Shown here one piece after another: positions 1 to 8,141 of a DNA stretch of 48,999 bases (the first letter of the stretch is position 1; the number at the start of each line of letters is the position of its first letter). The notes under the pieces were generated by a model that was given only the letters and a program-made list of their open reading frames with translations, was not told the origin of the DNA and did no database searches. Source of the stretch: an uncultured Clostridia bacterium (GTDB lineage: Bacteria > Bacillota > Clostridia > Christensenellales > Aristaeellaceae); assembly GCA_934662505.1 (NCBI GenBank), contig CAKUKE010000016.1, positions 1 through 48,999 on the forward strand, in the 5' to 3' direction. Position numbers and translations under genes: made by a program.

Positions 1-96
1 CTGGACGATCCCTCCGCCCATCTGGAACTGCTGCTGGGCGTGTCGCTGGCGCTGTTCCGCACAAAGGGCGCGGATTTCTTCCTGAAAAAGGCATGA
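1..96 (+). CDS. 3' end of an unknown gene (partial)
   Basis: An open frame runs from the first base to a TGA at 94-96 and gives the last 31 residues of a protein, ending in a basic FFLKKA tail. The stretch is GC-rich with C/G at most third positions, like the genes further on. A hairpin with a T-rich tail follows at 215-257 and fits the end of this transcript. The fragment is too short to assign a family. Confidence 0.5.
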   Translation: MDDPSAHLELLLGVSLALFRTKGADFFLKKA

Positions 97-159
97 TACA
101 AAATGCGGACACCTCGTCTGTAAAACGCCGCACCCGCTCCGATAATTTGCACCCGTTAT

Positions 160-177
160 TGCACCCAGCAGGGTGCA
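160..177. other. perfect short hairpin
   Basis: TGCACCC and GGGTGCA arms around a four-base AGCA-type loop form a tight dyad just after the gene end. No T-run follows, so it is not a convincing terminator by itself. It may be an operator or RNA-stabilising stem. Confidence 0.3.
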
Positions 178-214
178 TCGTCCCTTGTATCACAGTTCAC
201 CAGATTAGCCAAGC

Positions 215-257
215 AAGCCCCGGGAAAACAAGGTTTCTCGAGGCTTTTCCTTTTTGT
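215..257 (+). terminator. probable intrinsic terminator
   Basis: The arms AAGCC...GGCTT are extended by CCGGGAAAAC pairing with GTTTCTCG (some G-U pairs). They are followed by a T-rich tract interrupted by CC. This is placed as expected to end transcription of the gene whose tail opens the window. Confidence 0.55.
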
Positions 258-320
258 TTGTCGTTGTCTGTTGATAAAAATATGCAGCTATGGAGTACAG
301 TGTAGGGTACAAGAACGTCA

Positions 321-581
321 TTATCGCCGCAGAATATCCGCCCATGTATGCGCATCCTTTACGCGCTTTGCGTCCTCACGGCTGTTGACCGCGACGGAGC
401 CGAGGGCGGTCTCCACCTGCTCGATGGTGGGGCATCTATCGAGGTCGGCGCAGTAGTCCAAAAAGTTGATGTCCGGGGCTTTGGCCTCCTGCGGCTGCTC
501 CTTTTCGGCGTCAGAGCGCGCAGGAAGGCAGGCATTCAGAACGCGGCTCAGCATTATGGAACGTTTCATCCATGCACACAT
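321..581 (-). pseudogene. possible gene remnant (86 codons)
   Basis: This minus-strand frame encodes a short acidic protein. Its C-terminal half (residues about 38-86) has a protein-like composition with an IEQVETAL helix and a final WADILRR. The N-terminal part looks random and no good ribosome binding site precedes the ATG. I do not recognise a family. It may be the decayed 3' end of a mobile-element or phage gene bordering the defence island. It lies downstream of the leftward promoter at 1083-1111, so it could be transcribed in the present orientation of the invertible segment. It could also be chance coding. Confidence 0.25.
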
Positions 582-939
582 GCTGTTTGCATGCCGAATT
601 TCCCCTCAGATTGACAGCAGCGGCGCAACGCGCAATCCTGCTTCCCCGCCCATCGGACGCACGGGTCATCATGGGCAAACACGCGGACATGATGGAGCCT
701 GCTTCCCCGCCCATCAGGTGCACGGTTTTCTGACCGGCGCAGCCGTTCGGAAAACGGAGAACCGTGCCAGCCGTCCTCCTTTCACTTGAAAAAGGCATGC
801 CAAAAACAATACATTCCGCGCGTTCCCGAAAACCGCGCATGATGCACCTGTTCTGCGGCGATGCCCTCTGTTCTTCCGGAAGCGCCATGCCTCCGGTGTT
901 TTATGTTTCCACGCCATATCCGGCTTCGTTTTTCCACAC
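582..939. other. gene-poor stretch left of the invertible segment
   Basis: Frames here in both directions lack ribosome binding sites and have unlikely amino-acid composition (many Cys, Arg, His). The only structure seen is the 18-bp direct repeat at 637-654 and 698-715. It looks like an accessory-region border with decayed DNA. Confidence 0.4.
637..715. repeat. 18-bp direct repeat, 61-bp period
   Basis: CCTGCTTCCCCGCCCATC occurs identically at 637-654 and 698-715. The similarity fades over the following ten bases (a GCACGG block is shared). With only two copies and no defined spacer this is not a CRISPR array. Confidence 0.5.
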
Positions 940-1024
940 ACGTGCGCCATGCCGTGTTTTCGCGCCCCTGCACGGAAGCGCATGCGTGCAGGCTGTCAGG
1001 ATATGGGCGTCGCAAAATTTTGTA
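940..1024 (+). repeat. left 85-bp inverted repeat arm
   Basis: Base-by-base comparison shows this stretch is the exact reverse complement of 2498-2582. Inside it CCTGCAC and GTGCAGG form a dyad. At its inner end GTCGCA (1009-1014) pairs with TGCGAC (1028-1033) across 13 bp, a layout like a tyrosine-recombinase core site with two inverted binding elements. The identity stops at 1024, inside the spacer of that dyad. Confidence 0.9.
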
Positions 1025-1082
1025 TTCTGCGACAACACTGGATGCAATAAGGCTTTTGAAACTTCTGACCATCCAATACAAT

Positions 1083-1111
1083 ATTATACGTAGAAAACCG
1101 TGCACTGTCAA
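1083..1111 (-). promoter_or_regulatory. perfect-consensus sigma-A promoter facing left
   Basis: On the minus strand TTGACA (1106-1111) and TATAAT (1083-1088) are separated by exactly 17 bp. Transcription would start near 1076 and run out through the left repeat arm, away from the BREX operon. If the segment between the repeats is inverted, the elements map to 2411-2439 and point at brxA with a leader of roughly 240 nt. Confidence 0.85.
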
Positions 1112-1256
1112 CTCAATCAAGCCGATTCAAGGAAAAAGCTGCCCGCTTTCACTATGGCAAAATGAATGTAAAAAAGTACGTCATGCCCGGTTAATGCAGG
1201 TTCCCGCTCCAAATGGCGATAGCGTATCCGAGCGCTTTATAAGCCGTCAAAGCGCC

Positions 1257-1282
1257 GTCAGCACGGTTATACACTATATAAT
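1257..1282 (+). promoter_or_regulatory. -10 element before the recombinase gene
   Basis: TATAAT at 1277-1282 lies 33 bp before the recombinase start codon. The -35 region is poor (GTCAGC-like near 1257), so this is expected to be a weak or activated promoter. Confidence 0.4.
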
Positions 1283-1315
1283 GGCAAACACCACTGTTAT
1301 CAGGGAGGGAGAACG

Positions 1316-2428
1316 ATGGCCAGACATGGAGAAAACATTTATAAGCGCCGGGACAGTCGCTACGAAGGACGATATGTAATCGGAAAAAACGCAAAGGGAA
1401 GAACCTGTTTCGGGTATATTTACGGATATCAGTATTCGGAGGTACGGAACGAACTGCTGCGAAAAAAGGCGGAGCAACTTCCACCTGCCAAGTCCGTAGT
1501 TCCTTGCCGCAAAATGCTTCTGCGAGACTATCTGCGGCAATGGCTTGAAAGCGAAGTACTGGGCAGCGTAAAGCCCTCATCTTTTCAGACCTACTTCCGG
1601 CAGATTCAGGTGCATCTGATTCCGCATCTCGGTCATCTGGGGCTGTCACAGATAACGCCCGCCGTAATCTGTGAATTGATCGCCCGTCTGGAAGCCGAGG
1701 GACTGGCATCCAGCACCATCAAAGGCGTATTCCGTTTGTTGAATGCCGCGCTTCGCTGTGCGCAGGAGACGGGTCTCATCTCGCTGAATCCCTGCCGAAA
1801 GATCAGAATTCACCCACAGGAGGCAGTCGATCAGCGGGTTTTGAGCTGCTCCGAACAGGAAAAGCTGCGCAAAGCATCGCTGACGCAGGGAAATCTGCCT
1901 GTGCTTCTGAGCCTGTATACCGGCATGCGCTTAGGCGAGGTTTGCGCGCTCAAGTGGTCGGATATTGATTGGGAAAAGAAAACGGTCACCGTCCGAAGAA
2001 CGGTGCAGAGAACGACGACGCTTGGAAACAGCGCCGGCGCTCGCACCTTGCTGATGATCGGCTCTCCAAAGTCCAGGCGTTCCCATCGCACCCTGCCTCT
2101 TCCGGAGTTTCTGTTTGCTCTGTTGAGGAAAGCGTTTTCTATAGCAGACAACGTAGAGTGCTTTATCTTCGGCAAGGCAGACAAAGCGGCGGAGCCCCGT
2201 ACCGTTCAGCGCCGTTTCCAGCGGCAGATGCGCACGCTGGGCTTTATCGGAGTACATTTTCACACCCTTCGTCATAGCTTCGCTACGCGTCTGATGGAGT
2301 TGGGGGTTGATATCCAGACCATCAGCACGCTGCTGGGGCATCAGTCGGCCAAGACCACACTGGACTTCTACGGGCACAGCCTGTCGGCGCAGCAAATCCG
2401 CACGGCGTCTTTGATTTCTGCGTGCTGA
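1316..2428 (+). CDS. tyrosine recombinase (phage-integrase family), probable invertase
   Basis: This 370-aa site-specific recombinase has an N-terminal AP2-like/arm-binding domain (about 1-55), a SAM-like core-binding domain (about 65-165) and a catalytic domain (about 175-360). The catalytic residues are visible: Arg205 in TGMRLGE, Lys252 in the beta-hairpin, His316 and Arg319 in HTLRH, His342 in LLGHQS and the nucleophile Tyr352 in LDFYGH. The start ATG follows a strong GGGAGGGAGAA site. The gene lies alone between two perfect 85-bp inverted repeats and reads towards the BREX operon. No excisionase or phage gene is nearby. This suggests the protein flips its own segment rather than mobilising an island, although a remnant integrase of a genomic island cannot be excluded. 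Confidence 0.93.
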   Translation: MARHGENIYKRRDSRYEGRYVIGKNAKGRTCFGYIYGYQYSEVRNELLRKKAEQLPPAKSVVPCRKMLLRDYLRQWLESEVLGSVKPSSFQTYFRQIQVHLIPHLGHLGLSQITPAVICELIARLEAEGLASSTIKGVFRLLNAALRCAQETGLISLNPCRKIRIHPQEAVDQRVLSCSEQEKLRKASLTQGNLPVLLSLYTGMRLGEVCALKWSDIDWEKKTVTVRRTVQRTTTLGNSAGARTLLMIGSPKSRRSHRTLPLPEFLFALLRKAFSIADNVECFIFGKADKAAEPRTVQRRFQRQMRTLGFIGVHFHTLRHSFATRLMELGVDIQTISTLLGHQSAKTTLDFYGHSLSAQQIRTASLISAC

Positions 2429-2497
2429 TAAGCCGTCATGAGCCGTAGGACAGGCTGAAAAAGCACGGTGCGCCAACGTTTTCATCGCGTCATAAAG

Positions 2498-2582
2498 TAC
2501 AAAATTTTGCGACGCCCATATCCTGACAGCCTGCACGCATGCGCTTCCGTGCAGGGGCGCGAAAACACGGCATGGCGCACGT
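2498..2582 (-). repeat. right 85-bp inverted repeat arm
   Basis: This is the exact reverse complement of 940-1024. At its inner end the dyad partner differs from the left arm (TATGAC instead of TGCGAC, read in the same sense). Two related but not identical core sites would thus share the central AAATTTTGTA block. No terminator is seen between the recombinase stop and this arm. Confidence 0.9.
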
Positions 2583-2683
2583 ACAGAAAAAGCAGCCGAC
2601 CCTCAAAGCAAGATCAAACGATATCCGCAGCTTTCATTGCGGCGTCTTTTCCAGGCTGTTTCAAGCGCGAAGGGAGAAGCATC

Positions 2684-3283
2684 GTGGGAATATACAGCGG
2701 AGTGCTCACGCGGGAGCAGTTCATGTTCCGCGAAATGCGCATTGTGGCACAATTTCATAAACAAGGGCTTCAGGAAGAAGAAATTCTGGAGCGTGTTTTT
2801 CATGCAAACCTGTTTCAGTACCCCACCGAGCGCGAAATAAAAGGAAAATGCCGGGCAGCATTGAAGCGGCTGCGCTGCATCGCTTCCAGCGACGCATTGG
2901 TCGATTTTCTGGCCGAAGGCACGGTCTGCGAGGCAAAGCTGGCAGCGATGGTAGCGATGATGTGTCAAAGCAGGCTGGTGGCCGAATTCATGACCGAGGT
3001 CATCGGCGAAAAATACAAAACGCTGGACATGTCCTTTACGCCAAAGGATATGAACCTTTTCTTTGCGCGCCTTTGCGAAAGGGACGCGGATGTATCCGGA
3101 TGGAGCGCATCAACGGTCAGGCGTATCAAATCCGTCCTGATGAACGTGCTGCGCGAAAACGGTTATCTGGAAAAGCAAGGAAGCGAGACGCTGTGCCCCG
3201 TGCTGATTTCCGATGCGTTCAGACGCGCACTGGAAGATGCCGGGCTGCAGCGTTTTTTAACCGTGTTTTATACAATCGATTGA
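2684..3283 (+). CDS. brxA: BREX protein BrxA
   Basis: This is the first gene of the BREX phage-defence operon. BrxA (DUF1819) is a small DNA-binding, helix-rich protein of about 200 aa, and the product here is 199 aa. The YSGVLTREQFMFREMR opening and the NLFQYPTERE motif (about residues 44-53) are typical of the family. The GTG start at 2684 is chosen because it follows AGGGAGAA at a good distance and matches the usual N-terminus. The open frame extends 72 codons further upstream, but that part would translate through the right repeat arm and looks non-coding. No clear promoter is seen between the recombinase gene and this start. Transcription would depend on read-through or on inversion of the upstream segment. 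Confidence 0.92.
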   Translation: MGIYSGVLTREQFMFREMRIVAQFHKQGLQEEEILERVFHANLFQYPTEREIKGKCRAALKRLRCIASSDALVDFLAEGTVCEAKLAAMVAMMCQSRLVAEFMTEVIGEKYKTLDMSFTPKDMNLFFARLCERDADVSGWSASTVRRIKSVLMNVLRENGYLEKQGSETLCPVLISDAFRRALEDAGLQRFLTVFYTID

Positions 3284-3300
3284 GTTGAGAGGTGAACGCG

Positions 3301-3867
3301 TTGAAAAACATCCTGACCCGTCTGGACGCACTGCGGGAAAAGCTGACAGACGAAGCCTTCCTGAGCAATCAGGGGCTGAGCAACGAGGTAGGGCTGTATG
3401 TGTTTGCTTATTCGCCGAAGGATGAAATGCCAGTACGCCACTTTCTTCGCACCATCTGCAAAGACGCACCCGGCTCCCCCGGCGGATACCGTGTTCTGAG
3501 CTACGACCTGTATGAGATCCTGCTGGCTATCTGCCGGGAAAGGCGTGTGCTGGAGCGTATCCCGCAATTGGAAGCGCAGCGCGGCGAAGCCTTCGCCCGC
3601 ACACAGATTCAGCGCATCGCTTCCCCGGAGGCCTATGTCCAGCGCATGACCTACGGCGAGCACCGTCACGGCGACGTTGTGATGATTTCAGGGGTCGGCC
3701 GCGTATTCCCCTACATGCGCAGTCACAACATCCTGAACAACCTCCAGCCCGTATTCGACGATGTGCCGGTGATCCTGTTTTATCCCGGCGAATATAACGG
3801 ACAGACCCTGACGCTGTTTGAGTGTTTCACGGACGATAACTATTACCGGGCTTTCAACCTGGTCTGA
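3301..3867 (+). CDS. brxB: BREX protein BrxB
   Basis: BrxB (DUF1788) is a conserved BREX core protein of about 200 aa with no firmly known biochemistry; this one is 188 aa. The N-terminal LTRLDALREKL, the FLSNQGLSNEVGLYVFAY block (about residues 20-37) and the C-terminal DNYYRAFNL are characteristic. Two starts are possible: GTG at 3292 and TTG at 3301. GAGAGGTG is ideally spaced for the TTG and would overlap the GTG, so TTG is preferred. The gene follows brxA by 17 bp and precedes brxC by 18 bp, clearly in the same operon. Confidence 0.92.
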   Translation: MKNILTRLDALREKLTDEAFLSNQGLSNEVGLYVFAYSPKDEMPVRHFLRTICKDAPGSPGGYRVLSYDLYEILLAICRERRVLERIPQLEAQRGEAFARTQIQRIASPEAYVQRMTYGEHRHGDVVMISGVGRVFPYMRSHNILNNLQPVFDDVPVILFYPGEYNGQTLTLFECFTDDNYYRAFNLV

Positions 3868-3885
3868 CGCGCAAGGAGTATCACC

Positions 3886-6800
3886 ATGAAAGTGCAGCAT
3901 ATGTTCCAGAAGGACATCAACCGTTCCATCAACGGCGTGATCAAAGTGATGCAGACGGACGAACAAAACCGCCGTCAGGAGCTGGAAGAATACGTGATCA
4001 CCCGCGAACTCCAGAAACACTTCGGCACATTCTACGATCACTATGAGCAGAGTCTGGAAGCGCCGACGGACAAAATCGGCGTCTGGATCTCCGGCTTTTT
4101 CGGAAGCGGTAAATCGCACTTTCTGAAAATACTGTCCTATCTGCTGGCCAATGAAGAAATCGACGGGAAAAAGGCCATCGATTATTTTGCGGACAAGTTT
4201 GCATACGACCCTTACCGTTACGCCATGATGCGCCGGATCGGAGAGGTGCCAACCGAGGTCATTCTTTTCAACATTGACGCAAAATCGCCCATGGGCAAGG
4301 ATCAGGACGCCATCCTGCGCGTATTCACCAAGGTGTTCTACGAGCACTGCGGTTATTACGGCGACGATATGAAGGTAGCGGCGCTGGAGCGGTTTCTGGA
4401 CCGTCAGGGAAAGCTGGACGCCTTCAAAAGAGCCTTTCTCTCCACCAATTCCGAAAAATGGGAAACCGCACGGGAAGCCTTCGCCTTCTGGGAGGACGAC
4501 GTGGTAGCGGCGCTGGAGGAGGCCGCCGGTATTTCCGAACAGGCGGCGCGTCACTGGTTCAACGGCGAGGAGACCGCACAGCTCAGCATTGACCGTCTTA
4601 CCCGGGAAATTGCCGAATACGTGGAAAGCAAAGCGCCGAATTTTCATCTGATTTTTGCGGTCGATGAGATCGGTCAGTATATAGGCGACAATTCCGGTCT
4701 GATGCTGAATCTGCAAACGCTGGTCGAGGAGCTGGGCGCCAAATGCAGGGGTCAGGTATGGGTGATCGTCACCAGTCAGGAAGACATCGACAGCGTCACC
4801 CACGTGAAAGGGAACGACTTTTCCAAGATTCAGGGGCGGTTCAATACGCGGCTGAGCCTTTCCTCCGCCTCGGTGGACGAGGTCATCAAGCGCAGACTCC
4901 TTGCGAAAAACGAGCCCGCTGAGGCGCTGCTGCGTTCCTCCTACCAGCAAAATGCGTCCACCATGCGCAATCTGTTCACCTTCGCCCCGGGAACCCTTGC
5001 AGACCTCAAGGGGTATTCTTCCGAGGATGAATATGTGGCGGCTTTTCCCTTCGTACCGTACCAGTTCAAACTGCTGCAGGACGTACTGGTTCAGGTTCGC
5101 AAGCACGGTTCCTCCGGAAAACACCTTTCGGGCGGCGAACGCAGCATGCTTTCCGCCTTTCAGGAAGCGGCGCAGAAAATCGAGCTTTACGACGAGCGCT
5201 GTTTCGCACCCTTTTATTCATTCTACGATACCGTGCACACCTTTCTGGACGGCACCATCCGCCGCGTCATCGACCGGGCAGACCGCGCCGCGCAGGCCGG
5301 CAGCGGCCTGAAAACGCAGGACGTGGACGTCCTCAAGCTTCTGTTTCTTATCCGCTATGTAGAAGGGCTTGCTTCCAATCTTGAAAATCTCTCCACGTTA
5401 ATGATCGCAGATATTTCCGCGGATAAAATTGCCATTCGCCGGGGGCTGCAGGCTTCGCTGGATCGGCTGGTGCAGGAAAACTACGCCGCGCGAAACGGCG
5501 AGACGTATCTGTTTCTGACGGATGAAGAACAGGATATCAACCGGGAGATTCGCGGGGTCACGGTAGACCAGAGCGAAGTCGTTCACATGATCGGTCAGAC
5601 CGCGTTTGGGGAATTGTACCCCATAAAGAAATTTCGATATAAGAACCGCTACGACTTCGCCTTTGACCAGATGGTGGACGAGGCCGTGGTCGGTCAGCCC
5701 TCCAGCGACATCAGGCTCCGTCTGGTCACCCTGGCGTCCGGCCTGAAGGAAAACGAAGCCGACGCACAATTGCTGATGCAGTCCCGGGCGGGAAACGAAG
5801 CCATTGTGCTGCTCTGCCCCAAATACGACTATTTTCAGGAATTTGAAGCCGCCCGGCGCATCGAAAACTACATCAAGCAGCGGAACATCGCCCAGCTGCC
5901 GGAATCCATTCGCAAAATCATTCAGGGCAAACAGGCCGAGGCAAAAGAGCGCGAAAAAGGCGCCGCCTTCCTGCTCAGGGAAGCCATCGTGAACGGCAGT
6001 TTCTACATCTCCGGCGAACGCGTTCAGCTGCGCGGCTCATCGGCCAGAGAAATGCTGGATCAGGCCATGGCGCGGCTGATCGAGGCCGTCTACAGCAAGC
6101 TGAACGATGTGGACAGCTTCGCCGAGTCCGACCAGACGATCCAGCAGATTCTGACTGGCGGCGCCGTGCAGGAAAATATGGCAGGCATTGCTGCGCCTAA
6201 TATCCGTGCGCAGGATGAGATGCGCCAGTTTTTAAAAATCCGCGCCGCCCAGCACATGACCGTCACAGTAGCAGAAATGCAAAAGCGTTATCAGGCCGCC
6301 CCTTACGGCTGGCGCGAAATCGACATTGCCGCCCAGATCGCCGTGCTGATCCGTGCGCAGAGCGTTCAGTTGTCCTACAACGGCGCTCCGCTGCTGCCTA
6401 CCGATCGAAAAATGATCGATTGCCTGCGCAAGCGCACGGAAACAGAGCGAACCGTCATCTGTCAAAAGGTCTCCGTTCCGGACGCCCTGCTGAAAAGCGC
6501 CCGCGAACTGGCTGCGGAGCTGTTCGGCGGCATGGCGCTGCACACGGACGAGGAAGGCTTCTGCCAGCAGCTGGAAGGCATGCTGGCCGACGCGCGGGAC
6601 AAGAATGCCGCGCTGCTGGAGCAGTATAACGCGCCCATCCCCTACCCCGGTCAGAAAACCGCCGCGCAGGGCAAAAAGCTGCTGGAAGGCGTGCTGGACA
6701 GGCGCGGCGACCACACGGCCTTCCTTGAAGCCTTCAGGCAGCAGGGAGACACGCTGCTGGACTGGTCCGAAGACCTTCAGGCTGTCTCGTTCTTTTTCAA

Positions 6801-7410
6801 AAATCAGAAGGGAATTTTTGACGCCGCATGGCACCTGTGCGAAAAGGTGCGGCAGGATCAGCTTTATTTTGCAGACGGCGACGAAACCCTGCAAGCCGTC
6901 AGCGCCATGCGCGCCATCCTCAGCAGCGAACAGCCCTATCGCCGCATCAATGAGCTGCCTGCGCTTCAAAAACAGGTAGAGGACGCTTACGTCCGCATCT
7001 GCGATGAGCGCCGGAGCAAACTGCAGGCCATCCTGACGCAGGCGCGCGGGGATATTCACACGCTGGCCGGGGATACCCCCGAGCTGCGGAGCGAGGTGCG
7101 TAAAGCGGATGAAGAACTGGATCGCCGCTGGAACGCGGCACTTTCCGCTGCCAGTCCCATCCTGCTGGACGCGGCAGCCACACAGATTCTGACCTACAAA
7201 GACACCGTGTGCCGGCAGCTGGAGCAGCTCAACGCCGCGCTTCATGCGCCGGCCGCAGCGCAGCAATGCCGCGTGATCACCCTCCGCCGCTACGATCTTT
7301 TACCTCAGAAGCGCCTTTCCAGCGCTGCGGAAATCGATGAATATGTGGAAAACCTGCGCGCCCAGCTGACCTGGGCGCTGCAGGATCATGACGCCATTCA
7401 AATGAACTGA
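3886..7410 (+). CDS. brxC: BREX protein BrxC, large P-loop ATPase
   Basis: BrxC (also called PglY) is the large ATPase of BREX, needed for defence and for host methylation in studied systems. The product is 1174 aa, normal for the family. Walker A is GFFGSGKS at residues 70-77 and Walker B is IFAVDE with Asp260-Glu261, followed by IGQYIG. A sensor-like VTSQED lies shortly after. The C-terminal third is helical and alanine-rich. The ATG at 3886 follows AAGGAG and gives the usual MKVQHMFQKDI start. It is followed by two genes that are not BREX core before pglX is reached. Confidence 0.95.
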   Translation: MKVQHMFQKDINRSINGVIKVMQTDEQNRRQELEEYVITRELQKHFGTFYDHYEQSLEAPTDKIGVWISGFFGSGKSHFLKILSYLLANEEIDGKKAIDYFADKFAYDPYRYAMMRRIGEVPTEVILFNIDAKSPMGKDQDAILRVFTKVFYEHCGYYGDDMKVAALERFLDRQGKLDAFKRAFLSTNSEKWETAREAFAFWEDDVVAALEEAAGISEQAARHWFNGEETAQLSIDRLTREIAEYVESKAPNFHLIFAVDEIGQYIGDNSGLMLNLQTLVEELGAKCRGQVWVIVTSQEDIDSVTHVKGNDFSKIQGRFNTRLSLSSASVDEVIKRRLLAKNEPAEALLRSSYQQNASTMRNLFTFAPGTLADLKGYSSEDEYVAAFPFVPYQFKLLQDVLVQVRKHGSSGKHLSGGERSMLSAFQEAAQKIELYDERCFAPFYSFYDTVHTFLDGTIRRVIDRADRAAQAGSGLKTQDVDVLKLLFLIRYVEGLASNLENLSTLMIADISADKIAIRRGLQASLDRLVQENYAARNGETYLFLTDEEQDINREIRGVTVDQSEVVHMIGQTAFGELYPIKKFRYKNRYDFAFDQMVDEAVVGQPSSDIRLRLVTLASGLKENEADAQLLMQSRAGNEAIVLLCPKYDYFQEFEAARRIENYIKQRNIAQLPESIRKIIQGKQAEAKEREKGAAFLLREAIVNGSFYISGERVQLRGSSAREMLDQAMARLIEAVYSKLNDVDSFAESDQTIQQILTGGAVQENMAGIAAPNIRAQDEMRQFLKIRAAQHMTVTVAEMQKRYQAAPYGWREIDIAAQIAVLIRAQSVQLSYNGAPLLPTDRKMIDCLRKRTETERTVICQKVSVPDALLKSARELAAELFGGMALHTDEEGFCQQLEGMLADARDKNAALLEQYNAPIPYPGQKTAAQGKKLLEGVLDRRGDHTAFLEAFRQQGDTLLDWSEDLQAVSFFFKNQKGIFDAAWHLCEKVRQDQLYFADGDETLQAVSAMRAILSSEQPYRRINELPALQKQVEDAYVRICDERRSKLQAILTQARGDIHTLAGDTPELRSEVRKADEELDRRWNAALSAASPILLDAAATQILTYKDTVCRQLEQLNAALHAPAAAQQCRVITLRRYDLLPQKRLSSAAEIDEYVENLRAQLTWALQDHDAIQMN

Positions 7411-7455
7411 CCCGCGCAAATCAAAGAACCCGTCAATCACGAAAGGAGAAAAACC

Positions 7456-8094
7456 ATGACTGAAAAAACCAAAACAGCTTCCGCTTCCCTTCTCAACACG
7501 GTCTCCGAAAAAAGTCTGGCAGTCAGAAAAGGAGAAATGATCGAAGGCGCATACACCGTTCTATGCGACGGAAAGGCTTTCACCGTTCAAAACAATATCG
7601 AACAGAGCCGCAAAAAACTTCGGTACACGCAAAAATACGACCCTCAGACCGCCGCTGGCAACTGTTATTCCATAGAGGAAGTGAACCAGCTGGTGATGGA
7701 TTCACCCTATCCCGTTTCCGGCGTGAAGGATTGGGTAAAAGAAAGTACCCCTGTTCTGACGGCTGCCGAAAAAAAGGCGCGGAAAAACGCCTTTCTTTTC
7801 ATATGCTACACCGCGGCAACGCCGGAAGGGATGACCCTGCTGGTGCGCGCCGCAAGTCGGAAAAAGGACGGGACCTTTATCAAAAACCGCGTCATTCCCA
7901 TCGCCAAGCTGCAGGCAGTGAGCGAGCGTGGCGAAACATGGGAAGTATACGCAAAGGCAATGGACAGCACGACGCTGGAGCTTGGCGTACGGAAAAAGGA
8001 ATTCGAACTGTACCGTCTGATGGACGGCGCAGGGGAAGCGCCCTGTGACTTCATCGATCAGAGCGATGCGTTCATGGCGCTGTGCGGTCTGTAA
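7456..8094 (+). CDS. unknown BREX-embedded protein (212 aa)
   Basis: I do not recognise this family. The 212-aa protein has a basic, Ser/Thr-rich N-terminus, no signal peptide and no membrane segment. The rest alternates short strands and helices. The start ATG follows GAAAGGAGAA. It lies 45 bp after brxC and 47 bp before the next gene, in the same direction, so it is co-transcribed with the BREX core. Base composition matches the surrounding genes, so it does not look like a recent insertion. A role in BREX (accessory subunit, regulator or anti-counterdefence factor) is inferred only from position. Confidence 0.75.
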   Translation: MTEKTKTASASLLNTVSEKSLAVRKGEMIEGAYTVLCDGKAFTVQNNIEQSRKKLRYTQKYDPQTAAGNCYSIEEVNQLVMDSPYPVSGVKDWVKESTPVLTAAEKKARKNAFLFICYTAATPEGMTLLVRAASRKKDGTFIKNRVIPIAKLQAVSERGETWEVYAKAMDSTTLELGVRKKEFELYRLMDGAGEAPCDFIDQSDAFMALCGL

Positions 8095-8141
8095 CCCGCC
8101 CAGCTTTTCGGAAAACAGTCTTATCATGCGGAGGAAGTATC

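Larger units (their letters stand above)
940..2582. mobile_element. putative invertible segment with its own recombinase
   Basis: Perfect 85-bp inverted repeats bound a 1473-bp unique segment. That segment contains one tyrosine recombinase gene, a TATAAT-type -10 in front of it and a perfect sigma-A promoter facing out to the left. The arrangement (recombinase gene, outward promoter, identical inverted arms) is that of a promoter-inversion switch. The downstream neighbour is the BREX operon, whose first start codon is 102 bp beyond the right arm. No transposase or other cargo is present. The invertible behaviour is inferred and not shown. Confidence 0.6.

Noticed and set aside
637..715. CRISPR array
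   Set aside because: Only two copies of an 18-bp repeat, with similarity continuing into the would-be spacer and no cas genes.
940..2582. Insertion sequence or transposon
   Set aside because: The gene inside is a tyrosine recombinase, no target-site duplication is seen outside the arms, and the strong outward promoter plus dyad core sites fit an inversion switch better. An island integrase remains possible.
2468..2683. N-terminal extension of brxA by 72 codons
   Set aside because: It would translate the right inverted repeat and has no family resemblance; the GTG at 2684 has a good binding site and gives the usual BrxA length.
3688..5124. 478-codon minus-strand frame opposite brxB and brxC
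   Set aside because: Mirror frame of GC-rich coding DNA; the plus strand carries recognised BREX motifs.
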